This document shows positions 12,061-24,508 of a stretch of DNA of 64,000 nucleotides, piece after piece; position 1 is the stretch's first letter; the number at the start of each line of letters is the position of its first letter. The translations under genes were made by a program, and so were the position numbers. The notes under the pieces were generated by a model. That model saw only the letters and a program-made list of their open reading frames with translations, made no database searches and had not been told where the DNA came from. The DNA is from Glandiceps talaboti. Its lineage: Eukaryota; Hemichordata; Enteropneusta; Spengelidae. Where the stretch lies: assembly GCF_964340395.1 (NCBI RefSeq), contig NC_135571.1:14557046-14621045 (forward strand), read 5' to 3'.

Positions 12061-13080
12061 ACACAAGTGGAAGGTTTTTATAAAAAAGGACTAGAACACT
12101 TAGCAATGGAATATCCACTGTATTACAAGTAGACGGTTTATCCTTGCCTGTGTTAATAGCAAACTTTGGTCTAGTGCACTACGCAGGTAATATATATTGA
12201 CAATGTTGAAGTAAGAACCTGTTTAAAAGGATGAATAAGTAACGTAATAAATGAAACGTTCCGGACAATAGACCTTCCTAAGCTGGGATTCGCTGACATA
12301 ATTGACAGGAAATACACGTATATGTTACAACTAGTGCACAACGATAAATGAAACACAGTTGGAAAGTGAGTTATCTTGTTAAAGTACTTGATCAACGAGG
12401 AAAGACAACCATCTTTCAACAAAACAGTGAATAATTGAGTGATGAATTGAAGGAAGAAATGATCAAAAGAAAGAATTAATGAATGCACAGAAAATCGATC
12501 AAATGTTTGAATGATTAAAATGAATCTATACAAGTCATGAATAAATGAATGAATGAATGAATGAATGGAAGTGTCTGCTTAATGTGTGTTATGATGAATT
12601 GCTCAACTAACAACACACATAAGGATTATACATCCAATGTCAAATATATAACCTTGCATGACTAAAATGTTTCCACTTGCTACAAAATGTAATAGTGTGT
12701 AGATACGTTTACATTTAGTGAATAGACACGTGGGTGAGTGGGTGAGTGAGTGAGTGAGTGAGTGAGTTGGTGAATTGGCTAGTTAGTTAGTAAGGTAGTT
12801 AAATGCTTAGTTAGTTTAAAATAAGAAAAACAATATGCTAATTGATATGATAAGCCCGCCCATTGGACGTATATGTTACTGCAAAGCGTTTACAGAAATA
12901 TAAAGCTATACAGATTCCATTTAATGTTTCTAAACTAAATCAATGGTTATCTTTTGCTGTGTCTATACAAATTGCATGTTCGTCTAAGAATCGCCTTTCA
13001 ATGTAATTCAGTTGTGTTTCTGTTAGAATTAACCTGTAGCAGATCTGAACTGGATAAATGTTAGACCATGATATAATAAT
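12061..13080. other. AT-rich DNA with (AATG)n and (GTGA)n tracts
   Basis: Tetranucleotide tracts at about 12541-12568 (AATG) and 12731-12768 (GTGA, followed by degenerate AGTT). The part next to 12060 may hold more decayed Penelope-like sequence, but I could not recognise reverse transcriptase motifs. The 120-codon minus ORF at 12171-12533 is unrecognised. Confidence 0.5.
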
Positions 13081-13379
13081 GTCCATAGAAGGGAATAGAC
13101 ATAAAGCTATCAATATCCCCATACAATGTAAAGTTTAACCTCCATAGATGGGAATAGACACAAAGCTATCAATATTCCCATACAATGTAAAGTTTAACCT
13201 CCATAGATGGGAATAGACATAAAGCTATCAATATCCCCATACAATGTAAAGTTTAACCTCCATAGATGGGAATAGACATAAAGCTATCAATATCCCCAGA
13301 CAATGTAAAGTGTAACCTCCATAGATGGGAATAGACATAAAGCTATCAATATCCCCATACAATGTAAAGTTTAACCTCG
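13081..13379. repeat. 59-bp minisatellite, about 5 copies
   Basis: TCCATAGATGGGAATAGACA, TAAAGCTATCAATATCCCCA, TACAATGTAAAGTTTAACC repeats at 59 bp with a few substitutions. The first copy differs most (GAAGGG for GATGGG). Confidence 0.96.
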
Positions 13380-14094
13380 GAGCCATAGAATCATTCAGAT
13401 ATAGTAAACACATACCCCTATCCCGCCATATTCATATCATAACCTAACCATTTCGTTTCTATGAGCTGAACTATGAAAATAACTGATATTGCCTGCAGGG
13501 AAAATTTAATGATATGTAATGTTTCACCCTATATGTTCAATTTCAAACGTTGAATATTGCTATTGCAATACCGTGTCTCATATATGTTTCTTAGTGCTTC
13601 ACATCACGTGGATGGACTACTCTCATTTCCCAAAATTCTAACATATATGAAAACAGCGAGAGGTCCTTGAAACCAAATATGGAAAAAGCGAGCGATGGGT
13701 AATTGAAACCGAATATGGAAACGGCGAGGGTTCCTTAAAACAGAAAAAAACAATGAATTCAATAATTTAATACTGAGACTATTCAATATGTTTATATTGT
13801 CGTCTTCTCATCTTAACATACAACAAGTTAAACCGACTTTTTTTTTACAGCTTTTCAAAACGTTGGAAAATGGAATATTGTAAAATACATGTTTGGCTTC
13901 CTCTGAGTCAATGAAATATGTTATGTTCAGCTCCATCGGCCTTATATGGAGACCAGTGTATTATATTGATTGCCAATAACAGTATTCTAGCAACTAAGGT
14001 TTCAGACTATGATTGTAAATATTCACACGCATCGTTTTTCCTAAGTTGTAGGAAAAGCCGCAGGTACTTGTATTTTTCCATAGAAATCAAATTG
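13380..14094. other. Unique DNA with a weak 38-40-bp repeat
   Basis: Around 13645-13745 a degenerate unit (TTGAAACCNAATATGGAAA plus GCGAGNG) occurs two to three times. Nothing else is recognised. Confidence 0.5.
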
Positions 14095-15008
14095 TCATAT
14101 TGCAACATCAGTTTAGTGTACTTTAGCACTAGTGGTTGTCTGTCATTATGTAACATAGATTTAGTGTACTTTAGCACTAGTGGTTGTCTGTCATTTTGTA
14201 ACATAGGTTTAGTGTACTTTAGCACTAGTGGTTGTCTGTCATTTTGTAACATATGTTTAGTGTACTTTAGCACTAGTGGTTGTCTGTCATTATGTAACAT
14301 AGGTTTAGTGTACTTTAGCACTAGTGGTTGTCTGTCATTTTGTAACATAGGTTTAGTGTATTTTAGCACTAGTGGTTGTCTGTCATTATGTAACATAGGT
14401 TTAGTGTACTTTACCACTAGTGGTTATCTGTCATTTTGTAACATAGATTTAGTGTACTTTACCACTAGCGGTTATCTGTCATTATGTAACATAGGTTTAG
14501 TGTACTTTAGCACTAGCGGTTATCTGTCATTTTGTAACATAGATTTAGTGTATTTTAGCACTAGTGGTTGTCTGTCATTATGTAACATAGATTTAGTGTA
14601 CTTTACCACTAGTGGTTGTCTGTCATTTTGTAACATAGGTTTAGTGTACTTTACCACTAGTGGTTGTCTGTCATTATGTAACATAGGTTTAGTGTACTAT
14701 AGCACTAGTGGTTGTCTGTCATTTTGTAACATAGATTTAGTGTACTTTAGCACTAGTGGTTGTCTGTCATTATGTAACATAGGTTTAGTGTACTTTAGCA
14801 CTAGCGGTTATCTGTCATTTTGTAACATAGATTTAGTGTACTTTACCACTAGCGGTTATCTGTCATTTTGTGACATAGGTTTAGTGTACTTTACCACTAG
14901 TGGTTGTCTGTCATTTTGTAACATATATTTAGTGTACTTTAGCACTAGTGGTTGTCTGTCATTATGTAACATAGGTTTAGTGTACTTTACCACTAGTGGT
15001 TGTCTGAC
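14095..15008. repeat. 48-bp minisatellite, about 19 copies, with a dimer pattern
   Basis: Each unit carries TTTAGTGTACTTTAGCACTA then GTGGTTGTCTGTCATT, most with an SpeI site (ACTAGT). Units mostly alternate between CATTTTGT and CATTATGT endings, so the working unit is largely a 96-bp dimer. The plus strand is open (369 codons from 13918; repeat NIGLVYFSTSGCLSFC) and part of the minus strand is too. A hydrophobic repetitive ORF open on both strands without flanking exons is best read as an array artefact. Confidence 0.95.
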
Positions 15009-15657
15009 TGAGGTAGAGTCAAAGTGACCTTTGAAAGAATACTGACGAAATTTATTTCAAAATCTGATCGCATTAAATCTAGATGAATATCATAATTGAA
15101 TTCAGAAATAAAACACATCGTAACCTACTTTTGTGATATTTGGTCGATATTTACTTATGAAATACCTATAATTTTGTTCCAATTCTGAGGTAAATATGTC
15201 GGGTTTTGAAAGAATAAGAGCTATGGTGGTGTCTATGTCAACGACGTCTTAAGACATCTAGTCTACTAAAACAACACTGATCAATGATGATACATTTATT
15301 ATTATTCTTGAACTGTAAGATAAATGGCATGGACATTGATTGGACAGCCCTCTAATTAAGTATTTGACTCGTGCCATAATCCCCAGGCTTTACATACACT
15401 AAATGGCAGCTTCTTGGATCTGTCCTCATGTAGCACCAACGACAGCTTACTTTGCTGTTTTGATTTACGTTCGTCAAATGCAATGTTTTGCATGCATAGA
15501 CAACTGAGCTGCTAGGCTATTCAGTCATTTGCCCTTGTACTGACCTAGTACATGTAAATATCCCTGGCCAGAGATTCACTGAATTCTTTTTACAAATATT
15601 TACCATGTGGTGAATGTTTTAATGAATACGACGTGTATGTATGAAATTTGAAATAAA
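15009..15657. other. Unique AT-rich DNA, nothing recognised
   Basis: No ORF, repeat or RNA gene seen. Confidence 0.55.
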
Positions 15658-15666
15658 ATAAACAAG

Positions 15667-15717
<51 letters not shown>

Positions 15718-15731
15718 ATACATACATGAAT

Positions 15732-15768
<37 letters not shown>

Positions 15769-15861
15769 TACATACATACATACATACATACATACATACA
15801 TACATGCATGCATGCATGCATGCATGCATACATACATACATACATACATACATACATACAT

Positions 15862-15908
<47 letters not shown>

Positions 15909-15973
15909 TACATACATACATACATACATACATACATACATACATACATACATACATACATACATACATACAT
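15658..15973. repeat. Compound (AAAT)n/(CATA)n/(CA)n/(CATG)n microsatellite
   Basis: About 60 bp of AAAT leads into alternating blocks of CATA, CA and CATG. Overlapping ORFs on both strands (Tyr/Val/Cys/Met or Thr/His/Ile) are simple-sequence artefacts. Confidence 0.98.
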
Positions 15974-16892
15974 AAATTAGTGATAGGATAGGAGATTAGT
16001 CCCTCTATTAAGTGAGCTTGGTTATGCAATTACCTATAAAGGACGTTACTTTGTGTTAACAACGGGTCATTGTTATTCACAGTCTTAGTCCAAGAATGGC
16101 TGTATTGTAAGGATGACACACTGACCAGTAGATGTCTTGATGTATCCCACAAACTCACTTTGTTGTATGTATGTGTGCAATCACTCGAAGTCAAAATATA
16201 ACACACTCTGAACTTCTGCGCCTTTGCCGTAATTGGCGACTTGCAAACTAGCCATTTTGAATTGTGCATTATGGGAAATGTATCATTTCATTTATAAACA
16301 TGAGTCAATCTTGTGTGTAAACAATCTGCCACATTGTTGATAACCATAAATAATCTAGTCTTAGTTACTCCATTGACCCTACAGGATCATTGCTATAATT
16401 TCAAGCAGCCTATGTTATTATTAAGTACACACTCTAACGCACGGGGAGTAACTGTAATAAATAATATAAACATACCAAGTTTACATTGCACATTAATTAT
16501 TGCGGTGTAAGATTACAGTTGAATGCAAATAACATTGCCTATTCGTTATGATGATACACAGGGTTGTTATCTGTTAAACTAAAGAACTTATTATATATGT
16601 CACAGATATATTATGCAAAAATCACTTCTGCCAAAATGAGATGAAATCCCTAACTGGTACATAGGAAGTTGTTTCCTAAAATAATTACAAAGAGACATAT
16701 TACTATATTCCCTTTGGATCAAAATTCTCGTCATCTACCTACATGATACTTCATTTCGATTCATAACGACTTTCTGAAAACACTCAGCTGTTTTTGCTTG
16801 GATAATGGTGTCACAGATCACTGACAATCATTACTCTTTGTGAATTTTGTCTTTGATCACGTGACTAGCTTATTTCACATTTACGAAACTCT
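15974..16892. other. Unique DNA, nothing recognised
   Basis: Short ORFs at 16030-16269 (minus) and 16313-16510 (plus) lack recognisable domains. No repeats. Confidence 0.5.
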
Positions 16893-19800
16893 GTATTCTG
16901 TAGTCTATACCATTGTAAACGTGATTCCATAGTTTATACTATAGTAAAGGTGATTTTGTAGTCTATATTATAGTACAGGTGATTTTGTAGTCTATACCAT
17001 AGTACAGGTGATTCCATAGTCTATACTATAGTACAGGTGATTCCATAGTCTATACCATGGTACAGGTGATTCCATAGTCTATACCATAGTACAGGTGATT
17101 CCATAGTCTATACCATTGTAAACGTGATTCCATAGTCTATACTATAGTACAGGTGATTCCATAGTCTATACCATAGTACAGGTGATTCCATAGTCTATAC
17201 CATAGTACAGATGATTCCATAGTCTATACCATAGTACAGGTGATTCCATAGTCTATACCATAGTACAGGTGATTCCATAGTCTATACCATTGTAAACGTG
17301 ATTCCATAGTCTATACTATAGTACAGGTGATTCCATAGTCTATACCATAGTACAGGTGATTCCATAGTCTATACCATAGTACAGGTGATTCCATAGTCTA
17401 TACCATTGTACAGGTGATTCCATAGTCTATACCATTGTAAACGTGATTCCATAGTCTATACTATAGTACAGGTGATTCCATAGTCTATACCATAGTACAG
17501 GTGATTCCATAGTCTATACTATAGTACAGGTGATTCCATAGTCTATACCATAGTACAGGTGATTCCATAGTCTATTCCATTGTAAACGTGATTCCATAGT
17601 CTATACTATAGTACAGGTGATTCCATAGTCTATAACATAGTACAGGTGATTTTGTAGTCTATACTATAGTACAAGTGATTCCATAGTCTATACCATAGTA
17701 CAGGTGATTCCATAGTCTATACCATAGTACAGGTGACTTTGTAGTCTATACCATAGTAAAGGTGATTCCGTAGTCTATACCATAGTACAGGTGATTCTAT
17801 AGTCTATACCATAGTACAGGTGACTTTGTAGTCTATACCATAGTACAGGTGATTCCATAGTCTATACCATAGTACAGGTGATTCCATAGTCTATACCATA
17901 GTACAGGTGATTTTGTAGTCTATACCATAGTACAGGTGATTCCATAGTCTATACCATAGTACAGGTGATTCCATAGTCTATACCATTGTAAACGTGATTC
18001 CATAGTCTATACTATAGTACAGGTGATTCCATAGTCTATACCATAGTACAGGTGATTTTGTAGTCTATACCATAGTACAGATGATTCCATAGTCTATACC
18101 ATTGTAAACGTGATTCCATAGTCTATACCATAGTACAGGTGACTTTGTAGTCTATACCATAGTAAAGGTGATTCCGTAGTCTATACTATAGTACAGGTGA
18201 CTGTGTAGTCTATACCATAGTAAACGTGATTCCATAGTCTATACCATAGTACAGGTGACTTTGTAGTCTATACCACAGTAAAGGTGATTCCGTAGTCTAT
18301 ACTATAGTACAGGTGATTCCATAGTCTATACCATAGTACAGGTGATTTTGTAGTCTATACCATAGTACACGTGATTCCATAGTCTATACCATTGTAAACG
18401 TGATTCCATAGTCTATACCATAGTACAGGTGATTCCATAGTCTATACCATAGTACAGGTGATTCCATAGTCTATACCATAGTACAGGTGATTCCATAGTC
18501 TATACCATTTTACAGGTGATTCCATAGTCTATACTATAGTACAGGTGATTCCATAGTCTATACCATAGTACAGGTGATTCCATAGTCTATACTATAGTAC
18601 AGGTGATTCCATAGTCTATACCATAGTACAGGTGATTCCATAGTCTATACTATAGTACAGGTGATTCCATAGTCTATACCATAGTACAGGTGATTCCATA
18701 GTCTATACCATAGTACAGGTGATTCCATAGTCTATACCATTGTAAACGTGATTCCATAGTCTATACTATAGTACAGGTGATTCCATAGTCTATACCATAG
18801 TACAGGTGATTCCATAGTCTATACCATAGTACAGGTGATTCCATAGTCTATACCATTGTACAGGTGATTCCATAGTCTATACCATTGTAAACGTGATTCC
18901 ATAGTCTATACTATAGTACAGGTGATTCCATAGTCTATACCATAGTACAGGTGATTCCATAGTCTATACTATAGTACAGGTGATTCCATAGTCTATACCA
19001 TAGTACAGGTGATTCCATAGTCTATTCCATTGTAAACGTGATTCCATAGTCTATACTATAGTACAGGTGATTCCATAGTCTATAACATAGTACAGGTGAT
19101 TTTGTAGTCTATACTATAGTACAAGTGATTCCATAGTCTATACCATAGTACAGGTGATTCCATAGTCTATACCATAGTACAGGTGACTTTGTAGTCTATA
19201 CCATAGTAAAGGTGATTCCGTAGTCTATACCATAGTACAGGTGATTCTATAGTCTATACCATAGTACAGGTGACTTTGTAGTCTATACCATAGTACAGGT
19301 GATTCCATAGTCTATACCATAGTACAGGTGATTCCATAGTCTATACCATAGTACAGGTGATTTTGTAGTCTATACCATAGTACAGGTGATTCCATAGTCT
19401 ATACCATAGTACAGGTGATTCCATAGTCTATACCATTGTAAACGTGATTCCATAGTCTATACTATAGTACAGGTGATTCCATAGTCTATACCATAGTACA
19501 GGTGATTTTGTAGTCTATACCATAGTACAGATGATTCCATAGTCTATACCATTGTAAACGTGATTCCATAGTCTATACCATAGTACAGGTGACTTTGTAG
19601 TCTATACCATAGTAAAGGTGATTCCGTAGTCTATACTATAGTACAGGTGACTGTGTAGTCTATACCATAGTAAACGTGATTCCATAGTCTATACCATAGT
19701 ACAGGTGACTTTGTAGTCTATACCACAGTAAAGGTGATTCCGTAGTCTATACTATAGTACAGGTGATTCCATAGTCTATACCATAGTACAGGTGATTTTG

Positions 19801-20685
19801 TAGTCTATACCATAGTACACGTGATTCCATAGTCTATACCATTGTAAACGTGATTCCATAGTCTATACCATAGTACAGGTGATTCCATAGTCTATACCAT
19901 AGTACAGGTGATTCCATAGTCTATACCATAGTACAGGTGATTCCATAGTCTATACCATTTTACAGGTGATTCCATAGTCTATACTATAGTACAGGTGATT
20001 CCATAGTCTATACCATAGTACAGGTGATTCCATAGTCTATACTATAGTACAGGTGATTCCATAGTCTATACCATAGTACAGGTGATTCCATAGTCTATAC
20101 TATAGTACAGGTGATTCCATAGTCTATACCATAGTACAGGTGATTCCATAGTCTATACCATAGTACAGGTGATTCCATAGTCTATACTATAGTACAGGTG
20201 ATTCCATAGTCTATATTATAGTACAGGTGATTCCATAGTCTATACCATAGTACAGGTGATTCCATAGTCTATACCATTGTAAACGTGATTCCATAGTCTA
20301 TACTATAGTACTGGTGATTCCATAGTCTATACCATAGTACAGGTGATTTTGTAGTCTATACCATAGTACATGTGATTCCATAGTCTATACCATAGTACAG
20401 GTGATTCCATAGTCTATAGTATAGTACAGGTGATTCCATAGTCTATACCATTGTAAACGTGATTCCATAGTCTATACTATAGTACAGGTGATTCCATAGT
20501 CTATAGTATAGTACAGGTGATTCCATAGTCTATACCATTGTAAACATGATTCCATAGTCTATACCATAGTACAGGTGATTCCATAGTCTATACCACAGTA
20601 CAGGTGATTTTGTAGTCTATACTATAGTACACGTGATTCCATAGTCTATACCATAGTACAGGTGACTTTGTAGTCTATACCATGT
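16893..20685. repeat. 29-bp satellite-like array, about 130 copies
   Basis: The unit is GATTCCATAGTCTATACCAT plus AGTACAGGT. Common variants are TATACTATAGTAC (palindromic core ACTATAGT), CATTGTAAACG, GATTTTGTAG and GACTTTGTAG. Stops occur in every frame, so there is no long ORF. It is the longest tandem array in the window and the only one approaching satellite size. Confidence 0.98.
17215..20114. repeat. 1,450-bp higher-order duplication inside the 29-bp array
   Basis: Rare marker variants recur exactly 1,450 bp (50 monomers) apart: TATAACATAG at 17631 and 19081, CTGTGTAGTC at 18201 and 19651, TATACCATTT at 18501 and 19951. The several intervening lines I compared match base for base. The shared block starts near 17215 and the second copy gives way to different monomers near 20170-20190. 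Confidence 0.92.
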
Positions 20686-20689
20686 AGTC

Positions 20690-21496
20690 TAGCTCTCAAT
20701 CTATGACGTAAAATGCCAATGTGCAAATGGTATTACAGAGAAACGTCACTTGCATAATTAGAAAGAATGTGCAAATGATACAATGATGTAACATTTGTTT
20801 TTGCCTTTTGTAAGAGAAGGTTATGTTATGCTTTTATCTGTCTGTTCTTGTATATGTGTCTCCGAAAACTACTGCATGAAACTACGAATGAAACTTGCTC
20901 ATTATGTTAATGAGCAGAATTGATCATTCTATGAATATTAATGATCCATTTGCATAAAAAATTGCCTGTAATTAGACTATATATCATGAATACAAACTAC
21001 AAATTCAATAAATTAGAATTTGGTACATACATAAAGAATACCAAAGTGCATGTGTCTTGTAAAACTTATTGATTATAGCTATTAATTTTAATTACTTTTA
21101 GTATATTTGCATAATGATTTGACGTAATTAGGAAATACATGAAAAATGTAAATTTCAAGCTTCATATAATTGGAAACATACATTGATCATACCAGCACTA
21201 TAAAGCTTGTTGATGAAGCTTTTAATTTTGATGAGTACGTTGCATTATCAGTTATATTTGGTAATTAGGCAATATCTTAGGAATGCACATTTTATGATTT
21301 TGTACATATGCTAACTACGACAACGTATACTTATCATATAAACCTTGTTTTTAATCGTAATGACTCATTTCCATAATTAATGACTTTACTAATTATTCAC
21401 CATTGTTCGATGCATTCTTCAAATATCATATTATATGGTGTATTCATCAGTGTCAGTGATAACAAAATGCATGTGTCTGATATAGTAGCTAAATGC
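20690..21496 (-). repeat. Dispersed AT-rich repeat, reverse orientation, several ~130-bp units
   Basis: Reading the minus strand gives recurring blocks of the type GCATTCNTAAGATATTGCC, AATTACC, TTAATTATGCAAATNA, then a TGTGNTTTGTTATC word. The same blocks occur at 26.8, 41.8, 46.6 and 60.0 kb. Units are strongly diverged, which points to an old family. Confidence 0.7.
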
Positions 21497-22216
21497 ATCA
21501 ATGATAACAAACACACTTGACCTATACCATATCAATGATAACAAACACACTTGACCTATACCATATCAATGATAACAAACACACTTGACCTATACCATAT
21601 CAATGATAACAAACACACTTGACCTATACCATATCAATGATAACAAACACACTTGACCTATACCATATCAATGATAACAAACACACTTGACCTATACCAT
21701 ATCAATGATAACAAACACACTTGGCCTATACCATATCAATGATAACAAACACACTTGACCTACATCATATCAATGATAACAAACACACTTGACCTATACC
21801 ATATCAATGATAACAAACACACTTGACCTACACCATATCAATGATAACAAACACACTTGACCTACATCATATCAATGATAACAAACACACTTGACCTATA
21901 CCATATCAATGATAACAAACACACTTGACCTATACCATATCAATGATAACAAACACACTTGACCTATACCATATCAATGATAACAAACACACTTGACCTA
22001 TACCATATCAATGATAACAAACACACTTGACCTACACCATATCAATGATAACAAACACACTTGACCTATACCATATCAATGATAACAAACACACTTGACC
22101 TATACCATATCAATGATAACAAACACACTTGACCTATACCATATCAATGATAACAAACACACTTGACCTATACCATATCAATGATAACAAACACACTTGA
22201 CCTATACCATATCAAT
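21497..22216. repeat. 34-bp minisatellite, about 21 copies
   Basis: The unit is ATCAATGATAACAAACACAC plus TTGACCTATACCAT, very uniform (a few C/T and A/G variants). It sits inside the dispersed AT-rich repeat. Its reverse complement (GTGTGTTTGTTATCATTGAT) matches the TGTGATTTGTTATNNNTGAT word of that repeat family. Confidence 0.97.
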
Positions 22217-22852
22217 ACATGCTTCAAATGTCATAATATCTGGTATATATGTTGTTGATAACAAAGGCTATATAGGAACAACAAACCTTCTTGAAGGCAT
22301 TCAGTTTAGATTTGGTTAAAAATACATTGAAGTGAGGAATATGAGTTACGTTAGTGGTTTAGTCAGATATTACATGCTCAGACTGTTGAGTAGTCTAGTT
22401 ATTTGAAAGAATACGTATTTGTAGTATAATAAAATAATATGTCAGATCACGAAATGGCATAACAATTTTGTAAATTAATGTTGAAGCGACTATTATAGGA
22501 ATGGTATCCTTGGCTTACAGGGATAACGTCTGGTCCTGTGAGTAGAGATTGTCAACCTAGATTTAGAGTATGTTAGCCGTCAAAGTTCATTGTATAGGTT
22601 GATTATCTCATGTAATCCTGGGCTATGAATCGTCAATCATCACTCCGTCGCTGATACTACGTAATACAATTGAAAGTCTGAAAATGCAACAATTTAAGAA
22701 TAAGACTCAAGAATTGTAATTTTACAATGACGTAAGATTTAGAATACTGCGATTCCAGGCCATAAATAACATGTACAGCTTAAATCCCATTCTACGTAAT
22801 CTTTAGATGTAATCACTTCTACCAATTAAGAAGTATATTAATGGTGTATGTG
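22217..22852. other. End of the dispersed repeat, then unique DNA
   Basis: Around 22285-22315, CCTTCTTGAAGGCATTCAG followed by TTTAGATTTGGTT resembles the terminal motif at 48.65 kb. The remainder is unique with no recognisable gene. Confidence 0.5.
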
Positions 22853-22992
22853 CCTGCTTTAAGGACACACTATCTCTGTATTTGAATATGTCATCAGTCA
22901 GCTTTAAGGACACACTATCTCTGTATTTGAATATGTCATCAGTCAGCTATAAGGACACACTATCTCTGTATTTGAATATGTCATCAGTCAGC
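22853..22992. repeat. 45-bp tandem repeat, three copies
   Basis: GCTTTAAGGACACACTATCT, CTGTATTTGAATATGTCATC and AGTCA repeats three times nearly without change. Confidence 0.95.
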
Positions 22993-23242
22993 GTTGAATT
23001 TATTGTTAGACATTACTCTTTTGGTATCTGCTATCCATAGATTGTAATGATAATAATACTATCCCAAGACGATACTCTGATGTTATCACGACGTGAATTT
23101 TGACTAAAGCGATTACAAATCCAAGGTTGGCAATAATGAATTGAACATGGTTGACGATGTTTACCGATAAATGTTTTCAATTACAAAGGAGGTAATGTCA
23201 TCCTGATTCTAATCGATGTCATTATTGCTTGTTCTGAAGGAC

Positions 23243-24085
23243 AAGCTAGCTGGTCGGGTTAAAGTAGCTAGCTGGTCGGGTTATAGTAGCTAGCTGGTCG
23301 GGTTATAGTAGCTGGCTGGCCGGGTTACAGTAGCTGGCTGGCCGGGTTACTGTAGCTGGCTGGCCGGGTTACAGTAGCTGGCTGGCCGGGTTACTGTAGC
23401 TGGCTGGCCGGGTTACAGTAGCTTGCTGGCCGGGTTATAGTAGCTGGCTGGTCGGGTTATAGTAGCTGGCTGGCCGGGTTACAGTAGCTGGCTGGCCGGG
23501 TTACAGTAGCTGGCTGACCGGGTTATAGTAGCTGGCTGGCCGGGTTACAGTAGCTGGCTGGCCGGGTTATAGTAGCTGGCTGGCCGGTTATAGTAGCTGG
23601 CTGGCCGGGTTACAGTAGCTGGCTGGCCGGGTTGCAGGTAGAAAAACGTGGTTGGTTGGCATGGTTAATAGCTGGCAGGCCTGGTTACGGGTCGAAAGAC
23701 ATAGCTGGCTGGCTGGGTTACGGGTAGAAAGACATAACTGGCTGGCCGGGTTACAGATAGAAAGACATAACTGGCTGGCCATTGGTAAGTTTACGGGTAG
23801 AAAGACATAACTGGCTGGCTAGCCAAGTTACGGGTAGAAAGACATAGCTGGCTGGGTTACGGGTAGTAAGACATAGCTGGTTGGCCGGGTTACAGGTAGA
23901 AAGACATAACTGGCTGGCCGGGTTACAGATCATAGAAAGACATAGCTGGTTGGCCGGGTTACAGGTAGTAAGACATAGCTGGTTGGCCGGGTTACAGGTA
24001 GAAAGACATATCTTGCTGGCTAGCCAAGTTACGGGTAGAAAGACATAACTGGCCGGCGGGGTTACGGGTCGAAAGACATAGCTAG
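23243..24085. repeat. Compound 22-bp then ~33-bp array of related units
   Basis: From 23243 to about 23640 the unit is AGCTGGCTGGCCGGGTTACAGT (22 bp, about 18 copies, GC-rich against its surroundings). From about 23640 onward the same GGCTGGCCGGGTTAC core is extended by GGGTAGAAAGACATAACT, giving irregular 33-bp-class units. The two blocks share a core, so the second is an extended derivative of the first, or the reverse. Confidence 0.9.
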
Positions 24086-24172
24086 CTGGTTAAATGTTGT
24101 TGTTTTTTCATTTGTCAAAATATGGAAACTAACTAACTACCCTACATAGGATTGTTAGTATTCAAACAAACA

Positions 24173-24508
24173 TTATTTAATTATTAAAAGAGTGGAATTT
24201 CGGTGTACAGCCTCGTTCCCACAATTTCCGCCAATACCAGGATCTACATATTTGATATAAAAACGTCCTAGGGTATAAGAATAGTAACAATGCGGTTTAT
24301 TTCCAACGCTTTTCATATAATTATAATGGCATTTGAAAAGACTCATTCCGGGGCCTTCTAGATATATATTCACTGAAGGTGAAATTAGGATATATGTCGC
24401 AAATAATGACCCACGCTCCCGCTCTGTCATTATTTTGTTGTATATGCATACTTCACATGCGGGTATATTATCTTCGAGCAGATCTCCTCGAAAATCTCTT
24501 CAAATTGT
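24173..24508 (-). CDS. Weak candidate exon or ORF, unrecognised protein
   Basis: The minus strand is open for about 110 codons between a TGA near 24509 and the stop at 24173. Within it lie CEVCIYNKIMTERERGSLFA, YLEGPGMSLFKCHY, GNKPHCYYSYTLGRFYIKY and VDPGIGGNCGNEAVHRNST. The composition is mixed, with several Cys and Gly and one NST sequon, as in a secreted domain. The first ATG would give 85 residues. I do not recognise the family. No promoter, clear acceptor or neighbouring exon supports it, and it directly abuts a tandem array. It could be a terminal exon, a decayed element or chance. Confidence 0.25.

Noticed and set aside
12171-12533. 120-codon minus-strand ORF upstream of the Penelope-like relic, possibly its reverse transcriptase
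   Set aside because: No catalytic or palm motifs visible; composition looks like AT-rich chance sequence.
16893-20685. CRISPR-like regular repeats
   Set aside because: Units are contiguous 29-mers with no unique spacers, the DNA is eukaryotic and no cas genes are present; it is a satellite-type array.
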